From NCBI RefSeq assembly GCF_003316845.1, contig NZ_QMIK01000001.1:806001-870000 (forward strand): a stretch of 64,000 nucleotides of DNA, written 5' to 3'. Under the pieces are notes generated by a model. It ran no database searches and was not told where the DNA came from. It was given only the letters and a program-made list of their open reading frames with translations. This document shows positions 54,602-63,000 of the stretch, piece by piece. The position numbers and the translations under genes are program-made. Source of the stretch: Cognataquiflexum aquatile. GTDB lineage: Bacteria; Bacteroidota; Bacteroidia; Cytophagales; Cyclobacteriaceae. Each line of letters starts with the position of its first letter. Within the stretch, counting starts at the first letter, position 1.

Positions 54602-54750
54602 CAGTAATCAGTATCCAGTGGGCAGTTTTCAGTAAACAGTATTCAGTACCCAGTATTCAGTGGGCAGTTTTCAGTAACAGTATTCAGTGGGCAGTTTTCA
54701 GTAGGCAGTTTTCAGTAAACAGTATTCAGTGGTCAGTTGGCACTAGGCTG
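54602..54750. repeat. CAGTATTCAGTGGGCAGTTTT tandem repeat
   Basis: Degenerate units of CAGTATTCAGT, GGGCAGTTTTCAGT and AAACAGT alternate over 150 bases downstream of the cytochrome-b-like gene. Confidence 0.9.
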
Positions 54751-54810
54751 ACCACTGAGGACTGATATTTTGGTCTTGAAAACTATGTACTATGGACTTT
54801 GGTCTGTGAA

Positions 54811-56391
54811 CTATTTCAAAACATACATTTCCACCAATTTTTCAGCGCATCGCTCTCCATCCATAGCCGCGGATACGATTCCTCCGGCATATCCTGCGCC
54901 CTCCCCACAGGGAAACAATCCTTTGATGATTGGATGCTCAAAACTCTCTTTGTCCCTCGGAATACGTACAGGCGAGGAAGTACGGCTTTCCACCCCAATA
55001 ATCTGCGCGTCGTTGGTCAGGTAACCTTTCATTTTTTTACCAAAATCAATAAATCCCTGTCTCAATCTTTCTGAAATAAAATCCGGTAAAACTTCATACA
55101 TATCCGCAGATTCCAAACCCGGCTGGTAGGAAGTGGCCAATAAACTTTTGCTGACCTTTTTCTCCGTAAAATCAACCAATCGTTGTGCAGGAGCCGTTTG
55201 CGTTTCACCGCATGCTTTCCAGGCTTTTTGCTCCACTTCGGCCTGAAACATCATCGCAGCCAATGGTCCGTACTTCTGGTATTGGGGCAAATCCTCCAAT
55301 TCGACGGCCACGACTATTCCTGAATTGGCAAACTTGCTGTCCCTCCTACTCGGACTCATGCCGTTGACGACTATCTCGCCAGGAGAAGTGGCCGCAGGCA
55401 CGATAAATCCACCCGGACACATACAAAAAGAAAAAACGCCCCGCTGCCTTCCTTTGAAAATGGTCTGATTGACCAAAGCGTAGGATGATGCGGGCAGGTA
55501 TGGACCGCGGTCAACTTCACAGTGGTATTGGATACGGTCGATCAGGTTTTGGCTGTGCTCGACCCTGACCCCTAAGGCAAATGGCTTGGCCTCGATCAAA
55601 ATTTTTTTGGAATGGAGCAAATGAAAAATATCCCTGGCAGAATGTCCCGTGGCAAGAATTACCCCTTTTCCTAAAATCCTTTCTCCGGTATGTGTGGTGA
55701 TTCCCTTGATTTCATTGCTGTCCAAAATCAGGTCAGTCACTTTCGTTTCGAACAGAATCTCCCCTCCTGCGTCAAGGATGCTCTTTCGCAGTTCGGCCAC
55801 TAAAATGGGTAATTTATTGGTACCGATATGGGGATGTGCATCGACCAGGATATCTTCCGTGGCACCATGGGCAACCAATATTTCCATGATCCTTCGGATG
55901 TCCCCTCGCTTTTTGGAACGGGTGTAAAGCTTGCCGTCAGAGTAAGTGCCTGCCCCACCTTCTCCAAAACAATAATTGGATTCAGGGTTGACGATATGGT
56001 CTTTGTTGATGGCGGCGATATCCCTTCTCCGGGCTCTGACATCCTTGCCCCGTTCGATGAGGATAGGTTTCACACCCAATTCAATTGCTCTCAAAGCTGC
56101 AAAAAGTCCTGCCGGTCCTGCCCCGACTATGATAACAGGTTTTGCATTGCTCACATTTTGGTAAGCTTTGGGAGTTGTTAGGAGTGGCGTTGGGGCTTCA
56201 TTGACAAATACCTCGGCTGTCACATTCACCCTGACTTGCCTTCCCCGTGCATCTATGGAGCGCTTGACCTGACGGGCATAAGCATTAGGCTGTTCTGCAG
56301 AAATTCCCGCTCTCTTTAGCGCCGTTTCCCTAAAAACCTCCTCGTCATAAGCTTCCTGTGGGGACAATTGAAGTAAAATTTCTTTTTTCAT
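54811..56391 (-). CDS. FAD/NAD(P)-dependent oxidoreductase of the COG2509 type, 526 aa
   Basis: The dinucleotide-binding motif VIIVGAGPAGLFAALRAIE is at about residues 88-106, after an N-terminal domain of 85 residues with an RDxxxR-like basic stretch (VKRSIDARGRQVRVNV). Later segments include YCFGEGGAGTYSDGKLYTR, GVILATGHSARDIFHLL and the C-terminal LFPCGEGAGYAGGIVSAAMD. These are hallmarks of the COG2509 flavoprotein family. The substrate is unknown. It is preceded by a repeat spacer and stands 250 bases from the dioxygenase gene on the same strand. Confidence 0.9.
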   Translation of the reverse strand: MKKEILLQLSPQEAYDEEVFRETALKRAGISAEQPNAYARQVKRSIDARGRQVRVNVTAEVFVNEAPTPLLTTPKAYQNVSNAKPVIIVGAGPAGLFAALRAIELGVKPILIERGKDVRARRRDIAAINKDHIVNPESNYCFGEGGAGTYSDGKLYTRSKKRGDIRRIMEILVAHGATEDILVDAHPHIGTNKLPILVAELRKSILDAGGEILFETKVTDLILDSNEIKGITTHTGERILGKGVILATGHSARDIFHLLHSKKILIEAKPFALGVRVEHSQNLIDRIQYHCEVDRGPYLPASSYALVNQTIFKGRQRGVFSFCMCPGGFIVPAATSPGEIVVNGMSPSRRDSKFANSGIVVAVELEDLPQYQKYGPLAAMMFQAEVEQKAWKACGETQTAPAQRLVDFTEKKVSKSLLATSYQPGLESADMYEVLPDFISERLRQGFIDFGKKMKGYLTNDAQIIGVESRTSSPVRIPRDKESFEHPIIKGLFPCGEGAGYAGGIVSAAMDGERCAEKLVEMYVLK

Positions 56392-56417
56392 TTTGTAAGG
56401 TATTTATCCTTAAATAG

Positions 56418-56490
56418 ATATGAGATATGAGACGTGAGATATGAGATTTGGGATTTGAGATTTGAGACGTGAGATGCGAGACTTGAGACG
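56418..56490. repeat. GAGATATGAGACGT tandem repeat
   Basis: Degenerate 7-base units (GAGATAT, GAGACGT, GAGATTT) fill the spacer upstream of the flavoprotein gene. Similar units lie at 50853-50884 after the ABC-F gene. Confidence 0.85.
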
Positions 56491-56643
56491 AGTCCTTCGA
56501 CTTCGCTCATGGTCCAAAAGAATCAAGAAGCCAGAGCCAAAATTCGAGAAACAAGAATCGGGTGGGAGATTTACCTCTTACCTTTCACCTCTTACCAAAC
56601 CGTCCAACTTCCAAACTTCCACCCTCGTACTTCGTACTTCGTT

Positions 56644-57603
56644 TTATTCTTCTCCAAAAACCTCCTTGACCACCCATCCTTTGCCCCACTCCTCTTTTTC
56701 TTTTTCTGTCCAAAGCTCCGGGTAGAAAATGACTTTCTGAAAGCGTGGCGGTAAGTATTTCTGCCAATTGGTACCACCTGTAGCGGCGATATCGACAGGG
56801 TCGCGATGGAGGTATCTCACCGCCGATTTGTAATGCGCCAATGGCCAAAAGAAATTTGCCTTCAGGTCAAAATCTTTCATCAGCTTGGTCAATTCCTCGT
56901 CTTTGTCTGTACAGGCAAGGTATTTTCTCCAGATATTATTGTTCTTGTAATTTGCAATGAATTCCTTCAACCTTTTTCCGTATTTGGCTTCAAAGGTTTT
57001 TAAGGTCAATGTTTTTTCGCCCGTGGCCAACTCCACAGCACCATGTTGCCAATAGAGATTTTCGAACAAAACATCGGCATTTTGCTCGACCTGCATCTTT
57101 TCCCTAATATCCACAAACAGCAATTGTTGGGCATCACAGGCCAGGATTTCAATCACCCGATATTGTGCACTTTGAAAACCGCTGGAAGGCAACAAAGACA
57201 TCCTGAACTTGAGAAACTGCTCCTTTTCCATCCCTTTCCACATCACCGCAAAAGAAGAAATCAACTGGTCAAAATACATATTGACCCGCTCCAATCTCTC
57301 TTTGAAAAACTTCCCCTCCAAAGGTTCTTTTTCGGCAATCTGTTCAAGTTCCCAAATGATCAGCTTGAAATAAAGCTCCGTGATCTGATGGTACATAATG
57401 AAGATTTTCTCATCCTTGAAGGAAGTTCTGGGTTGCTGCAGAGACAACAGAATATCAAGATTAATGTAATCCCAATATGTCAAATAATCCGCGTACAACA
57501 AGCCCTCAAGGTAGTGGGACAGGTCCTGACCCGAAGCTTTGAATTTTTGCTGAAGCAGCTCTATTTTATCTAAAATGTCTTTTTGGGTCTGGGCTGGGCT
57601 CAT
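56644..57603 (-). CDS. Tryptophan 2,3-dioxygenase, 319 aa
   Basis: This is a heme enzyme that opens the indole ring of tryptophan to N-formylkynurenine. Family features are DEKIFIMYHQITELYFKLII at about residues 63-82, RMSLLPSSGFQSAQYRVIEI at about 131-150, a candidate heme His in FWPLAHYKSAVRYLH near 258, and GGTNWQKYLPP after it. The length (319) fits the long Bacteroidota branch. It is divergent from a glutaryl-CoA dehydrogenase gene with a 116-base spacer, and both enzymes act on the tryptophan/kynurenine/glutaryl-CoA route. The other kynurenine-pathway genes are not in this window. Confidence 0.93.
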   Translation of the reverse strand: MSPAQTQKDILDKIELLQQKFKASGQDLSHYLEGLLYADYLTYWDYINLDILLSLQQPRTSFKDEKIFIMYHQITELYFKLIIWELEQIAEKEPLEGKFFKERLERVNMYFDQLISSFAVMWKGMEKEQFLKFRMSLLPSSGFQSAQYRVIEILACDAQQLLFVDIREKMQVEQNADVLFENLYWQHGAVELATGEKTLTLKTFEAKYGKRLKEFIANYKNNNIWRKYLACTDKDEELTKLMKDFDLKANFFWPLAHYKSAVRYLHRDPVDIAATGGTNWQKYLPPRFQKVIFYPELWTEKEKEEWGKGWVVKEVFGEE

Positions 57604-57719
57604 GTGCTAATTTTTTGTTCAATTAGGTAGTTTTTTATCGGCCTTCTTATTTATTTCAGGCAGGATTTGAGCAATACGCTGCAAAAATCCGTTTTAAATA
57701 GCAATAAACCAAAAGAGTC

Positions 57720-58928
57720 ATGGAGCATACCGCCACCGCACACAAATCTTTGAAACAGGACCTTTATGAAGGTGCTGATTTTTATCAGGTCGATGACTTG
57801 TTGACCGAAGAGCATCTTCTCATCCGTTCATCCATCAGGGATTTTGTCAAAAAAGAAATCAGTCCATATATAGAAGATTGGGCACAAAGAGCCCATTTTC
57901 CTTATGAAATCGTCAGGAAATTCGGAGATGTGGGTGCTTTTGGCCCACAGATTCCCGAGGCATACGGCGGCGGCGGGCTTGATTATATCTCTTACGGCAT
58001 CATCATGCAGGAGATCGAGAGAGGTGACTCAGGCATGCGGTCTACGGCTTCTGTTCAGGGTTCTTTGGTGATGTACCCGATCTATAAATTCGGTTCTGAA
58101 GCCCAAAGAATGAAATATCTTCCCAAACTTGCTTCAGGCGAGATGCTTGGCTGTTTTGGACTGACAGAGCCAGATCACGGTTCTAACCCGAGTGGAATGA
58201 AGACCAACTTCAAGGATATGGGAGACCATTACCTCCTCAACGGTGCCAAAATGTGGATTTCCAATTCACCAAAAGCAGACATCGCGGTCGTTTGGGCAAA
58301 AGATGAATCCGGAAGAATCCACGGCCTGATTGTAGAAAGAGGGATGGAAGGATTCACTACACCGGAGACCCATAACAAATGGTCATTGCGGGCTTCCTGC
58401 ACCGGAGAATTGGTTTTTGACAATGTGAAAGTTCCGAAAGAAAATATCCTGCCAAACAAATCCGGATTGGGTGCGCCATTGATGTGCCTGGATTCGGCAA
58501 GGTATGGCATCGCTTGGGGAGCATTGGGTGCAGCGATGGATTGCTACGATTCGGCTAGAAGGTATGCGATGGAAAGGATACAGTTTGACAAGCCGATTGC
58601 TTCCTTCCAATTGATCCAAAAGAAACTTGCAGAGATGTTGACCGAAATCACCAAGGCGCAGTTATTGGTCTGGAAACTCGGCAAAATGATGAATGAGGGC
58701 AAAGCCACGACCGCACATATTTCATTGGCAAAAAGAAACAATGTTGCCATGGCATTGGAGATCGCACGCGAAGCCCGTCAGATCCACGGCGGCATGGGCA
58801 TCACCGGAGAATACCCGATCATGCGCCACATGATGAATCTTGAGTCGGTGGTCACTTACGAAGGGACACACGATATTCATTTGCTGATCTTGGGGCATGA
58901 GATTACGGGGATAGCGGCGTTTAAATAG
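57720..58928 (+). CDS. Glutaryl-CoA dehydrogenase (acyl-CoA dehydrogenase family), 402 aa
   Basis: This FAD enzyme oxidises and decarboxylates glutaryl-CoA to crotonyl-CoA. The GCDH-type stretches are GDSGMRSTASVQGSLVMYPI near residue 100, GCFGLTEPDHGSNPSGMKT near 141, and VVTYEGTHDIHLLILGHEIT at the C-terminus, which contains the catalytic Glu. Length and ending (TGIAAFK) match GCDH closely. Divergence from tryptophan dioxygenase supports a role in tryptophan or lysine degradation. The start MEHTATAHKS is a little long, but no better ATG is visible. Confidence 0.92.
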   Translation: MEHTATAHKSLKQDLYEGADFYQVDDLLTEEHLLIRSSIRDFVKKEISPYIEDWAQRAHFPYEIVRKFGDVGAFGPQIPEAYGGGGLDYISYGIIMQEIERGDSGMRSTASVQGSLVMYPIYKFGSEAQRMKYLPKLASGEMLGCFGLTEPDHGSNPSGMKTNFKDMGDHYLLNGAKMWISNSPKADIAVVWAKDESGRIHGLIVERGMEGFTTPETHNKWSLRASCTGELVFDNVKVPKENILPNKSGLGAPLMCLDSARYGIAWGALGAAMDCYDSARRYAMERIQFDKPIASFQLIQKKLAEMLTEITKAQLLVWKLGKMMNEGKATTAHISLAKRNNVAMALEIAREARQIHGGMGITGEYPIMRHMMNLESVVTYEGTHDIHLLILGHEITGIAAFK

Positions 58929-58935
58929 GGTTTAT

Positions 58936-59175
58936 TTCCCGCAAAGGCGCTAAAACGCAAAGAAATAGGTTTCCGGATATTGTTTCCCACGAAGTCACGA
59001 AGGCACAAAGGAAAAGGTTTTTCAAGGTTTGTAAAAATTGTTTCCCGCACAGGTGCTGAAACGCAAAGAAAAGGTTTCCTGAAATGGTTTCCCACCAAGT
59101 CACGGAGGCGCAAAGGAAAAGGTTCAAAGATTGGGGAAATTGGTTCACGCAAAGACGCATAGGCGCAAAAGAAAT
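58936..59175. repeat. CCCGCAAAGGCGCTAAAACGCAAAG repeat block
   Basis: About five degenerate copies of a CACGAAGGCACAAAGG / CGCAAAGGCGCTAAAACGCAAAG unit follow the GCDH gene. They are the same family as the block after fucP (32360-32545). Short reading frames in it are artefacts. Confidence 0.88.
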
Positions 59176-59312
59176 ATTACCACTGAGGGCACTGAGCTCA
59201 CAGAGAAAAAACCCTCCCTTTTTTAAGTCCAAAAATCTCAATTTACCCTCTGAAGTCTCTGAGCCCTCTGTAGTGAGTAATTTTATCGACTAATTTGGAG
59301 ATACAAAAAAAT

Positions 59313-59338
59313 CCCCTTCCGGATATCTCCGAAAGGGG
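59313..59338 (-). terminator. Minus-strand terminator without an assigned gene
   Basis: CCCCTTCCGGA and TCCGAAAGGGG pair with one mismatch. On the minus strand the hairpin is followed by ATTTTTTTG, a typical intrinsic end. The nearest minus-strand gene upstream is the protease, which has its own terminator at 59961-60015. Confidence 0.6.
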
Positions 59339-59960
59339 TTCTTATAGTTTTTATAAAAAAGCTACCGTTAGTTTTTTTCCAAGTACCCGGCAGAACAGTA
59401 TTGGAGTTGAATTTAAACCTAGAGAACATTCCGCTTCTCTTTGTTCGTAAAAGCTATTTCAAATCCCATTCTTTAGCCAGTCACGTTTTGCAAAATGCTG
59501 CTTTGGATTAGAAACTGGTAGGGAATGGGGAGAAAATGGTTAAATCAAATGGAGGAAAATTAACTAATATAAGACTTAAAGAGGAAATTAAAGGAGATGC
59601 ATGAAACACTAAAAAACTCGGAAAACGGAAATAAATTCCCAAAAGAAGTTTTCATCGGTATTCAGTTTTGGGGAATACAAAGGGAAAAGCCACAAATCAT
59701 CAAACTCAAATAAAGAATTTGATTTTGTACAATAAAGTTACCCAACCTTTGACATCCCAAAGACTAAACAAAGGTCTTTGTTTGGCAAAAAATGAAAACT
59801 CAAAAAATGATTTTGGTGATTTTTAATAATTCAATTTGTCCCTAAACGAAGATCTAGCTGTCATTCCAAAACAAAAATCATAAAACACCTTTACTTCAGC
59901 TCTTGAGAATTCATTCCCTTCCGAATACTTTATCTGACATGATGCTTTAGGAAGAAAAAA
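59339..59960. other. Gene-free stretch bracketed by two minus-strand terminators
   Basis: No protein frame is supported in these 620 bases. The terminator at each end makes a separate minus-strand transcript possible, such as a small RNA. I could not recognise an RNA family (no tmRNA, RNase P or SRP RNA signature). Confidence 0.45.
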
Positions 59961-60015
59961 AAGAACCTGAACAAACCTTACCGACGGTTGGCCGGTAAAA
60001 TTTATCCAGGTTCTT
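59961..60015 (-). terminator. Terminator of the S8 protease gene
   Basis: The outer arms AAGAACCTG (59961-59969) and CAGGTTCTT (60007-60015) enclose an inner TACCG/CGGTA stem. On the minus strand the hairpin runs into a T8 stretch. It lies about 50 bases beyond the protease stop. Confidence 0.75.
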
Positions 60016-60061
60016 ATTCAATTTGTATTCTCAGTTCACCGGTTTTCACCGGCATTCAGCA

Positions 60062-63000
60062 TTATTCAAATATCAACTGCAAACGCTGCGGAGCAAGGTA
60101 ATTGTTATAATCCAGGATCAGGATATACATCCCTGCCTGTTTGGCAGACCCTGAGAAATCCAGACTGATGGTTTTTCCTGCACCGATTTCTGCCTGACCT
60201 TCGGTAAGCTTCGCACCGTTGATGCTGTATAGGACATATTTCACCATTCCCTCCTGGAACCTGCTGTCCACAATACTCACCCTTCCATCTTTCACAGGGT
60301 TAGGGAAAGCTTTCAGAGAAGGTTCACTCATGACTTCCATGGTTGGTCTTTCCTTCTCCGTGACTTCATTTTCCACGTTGCCCTCCTCATTTGCCATTCT
60401 GAATAAATTATTTTTCAGAATCGTGAAAGTAATGGTACTTACCGTACCGGCCGTCCCTCTTCTTTTTGTCATAGAAAATGCCCTCGCCGTAACCGTATAG
60501 GTCCCTGCAGGCAATGACCTTCCCGAGTAATTGCCGTTGGTATCACCGAACAATGCATATGGTGCAACATTTTCCGTGATGGTACGATTTAAAGGTCCGG
60601 AGATCGTGATGAAAACACTTCCCACCACTGATGGATTGGTATTAGCCCTGATGTTAAGGTTCAACCCCTGTACCTGATTCTGGTTGATCTGCATCCCGTT
60701 TGTCAGAGTAAACATATCAACATCCGTTCGGGAATTGATCAAAGTAAAGCTGGTAATGGCTAATGAAGGTGCACTTTGGGTGACCGTCACTTTCTGGATC
60801 ACTACCGCAGCATCATTTCCGGAAGGATCCTCCGCTGACCATGTGATGGTGGTCTGCCCGACCGGATAGGGATCAGTCAGAGGCTTGCCGTCACTCCTTA
60901 CTCCTGTGACGGTGGCAGAACAGTTGTCAGATACCGAAGGCAGAGGAACCGACACACTGGTGACTGTCTGACCTGACGGTACGGTTACACTGATATCAGA
61001 TACTGATCCTATCACCGGCAATTCATCATCTGCTACAGTTACATCAAAGCTACAGGTCACCTGATTGCCTGCTGCGTCGGTAGCTGTGTAGGTTACTTTT
61101 GTTGTACCCACGGGGAATACTGCACCTGACTCAAAGTTACTGACTAAGTCTACAGAGCCGCTGTTGTCGGTCGCAGTCGGAGCAGTCCAAGTAACTGCCG
61201 CACTGCAGTCCCCCGGATCGTTGGACACGGTGATGTCTGTCGGACAGTTGCTGATTATTGGGTCTACCGCATCAGCATCTTCCGTGATTGTCACTGTAAA
61301 GCTGCATTCGGCGGTATTGCCTGCTGCATCTGTTGCCACGTAGGTAACGGTAGTTGCCCCTATAGGGAAAGTTGCTCCGCTTGCCAGACCTGATTTCAGT
61401 TCGATACTTGCTCCTGTACAGTTGTCGCTGAAAGTCGGCGTGGCATAAGTAATAACTTTGCCTGTTTCTCCAAAAACCACTGTTTCGCTGACATTGGCAG
61501 GACAGGAGATTATAGGGTCTTCGGTATCCTCAACCGTTACCTTAAAGCTACAGGTCACCTGATTCCCTTCTGCATCGGTAGCGGTGTAGGTCACTTCTGT
61601 TGTGCCCACGGGGAATACCGCACCGGGCTCAAAGTTGCTGACGAAGTCTATAGAACCGCTGTTGTCGGTCGCCGTCGGAGCAGTCCAACTGACTGCGGCA
61701 CTGCAGTCACCCGCATCGTTGGATACGGTGATGTCTGTCGGACAGTCGCTGATTTCCGGGTCTACTGCATCAGGATCTTCTGTGATTGTCACTGTAAAGC
61801 TGCATTCGGCAGTATTGCCTGCTGCATCTGTTGCCAGGTAGGTAACAGTAGTCTCCCCTAAAGGAAAAGTTGTTCCGCTTGCCAAACCTGCTGTCAATTC
61901 CATTTTTGCTCCTGTACAGTTATCGCTGAAAGTCGGTGTTGTATAAGTTATTATTTTGCCGGGTACTCCAAAAACCACTGTTTCGCTGACATTGGCAGGA
62001 CAGGAGATTATGGGATCTTGGGTATCCTCAACGGTTACGGTAAAGCTACAGGTAGCCTGATTGCCTGCCGCATCGGTAGCGGTGTAGGTAACTTCTGTCG
62101 TGCCCACAGGGAATACCGCACCCGGCTCAAAGTTGCTGGTAAGGCTTACTGTACCTTTGTCATCCGAGGCTGTTGGTGCAGTCCAGGTAACTGCGGCTTC
62201 ACAACTGTCCGCGTCATTGGAAACGGTGATGTCTGTCGGGCAGTCAGCGATCACAGGTGCGACACCATCAAGGCAAATTTCCTTTGTTTCACCGAACCCA
62301 TATTGTCCATTACTGCTCGCCAATACAAGGCCTCCCTGGGTGAGTTTGTAAGATCCTCCACCGTCCCCAAAGCTATCTCTAATAACAAAATCATAACATC
62401 CTGCGGGCAGGCAAAATTCCTCCTTTCTAATAGAACCCAAAAAACCGGTATACCCGCCTCCGGATCTGATAACAGAACCGTCTTTATTCTTAAGTTCCCA
62501 GCTTACCTCACTAGGATAATCATCAAGAATAAGCTCTAATTCTATCAAAATGCTACCGCCGGGGCATGCTACATTGATTTCCCCTGCCGCCTGGCCTATT
62601 CGTATCCCATCACTTACTGTCAAAACTGGTTTAAATAATCCAGGATCCAAGTAAATATGGCTTGTATTCTGACCAGTTCCAACACTCCCATCACCAAAAT
62701 CCCAGGTGTAAGTCAGCTCTTCATTTTCTGCATCACTTGAGCCTGAAGCATCAAAGTTCACTGTAAGAGGGGATTCACCTGAAATGGGGTCGGCCTGAAA
62801 AACGGCAACCGGAGGTGTATTATTCGGGTCAGCTGCCAACAAGACTGCCCCGTATGCATTGACTCTTCCATGACCAAAGCTATTGTCCCTCCCAAGAGTT
62901 CCCATATCAATGGCAGAGGAATACAATATGTTTTTTACTTCAGCGTCTGTCAGGTCGGGATTAACGGAAAGTACAAGGGCTGCCACACCGCTCACTACCG

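Noticed and set aside
62018-62539. Plus-strand frame of 173 codons
   Set aside because: It is antisense to the HYR domains of the protease; only the minus strand gives recognisable domains.
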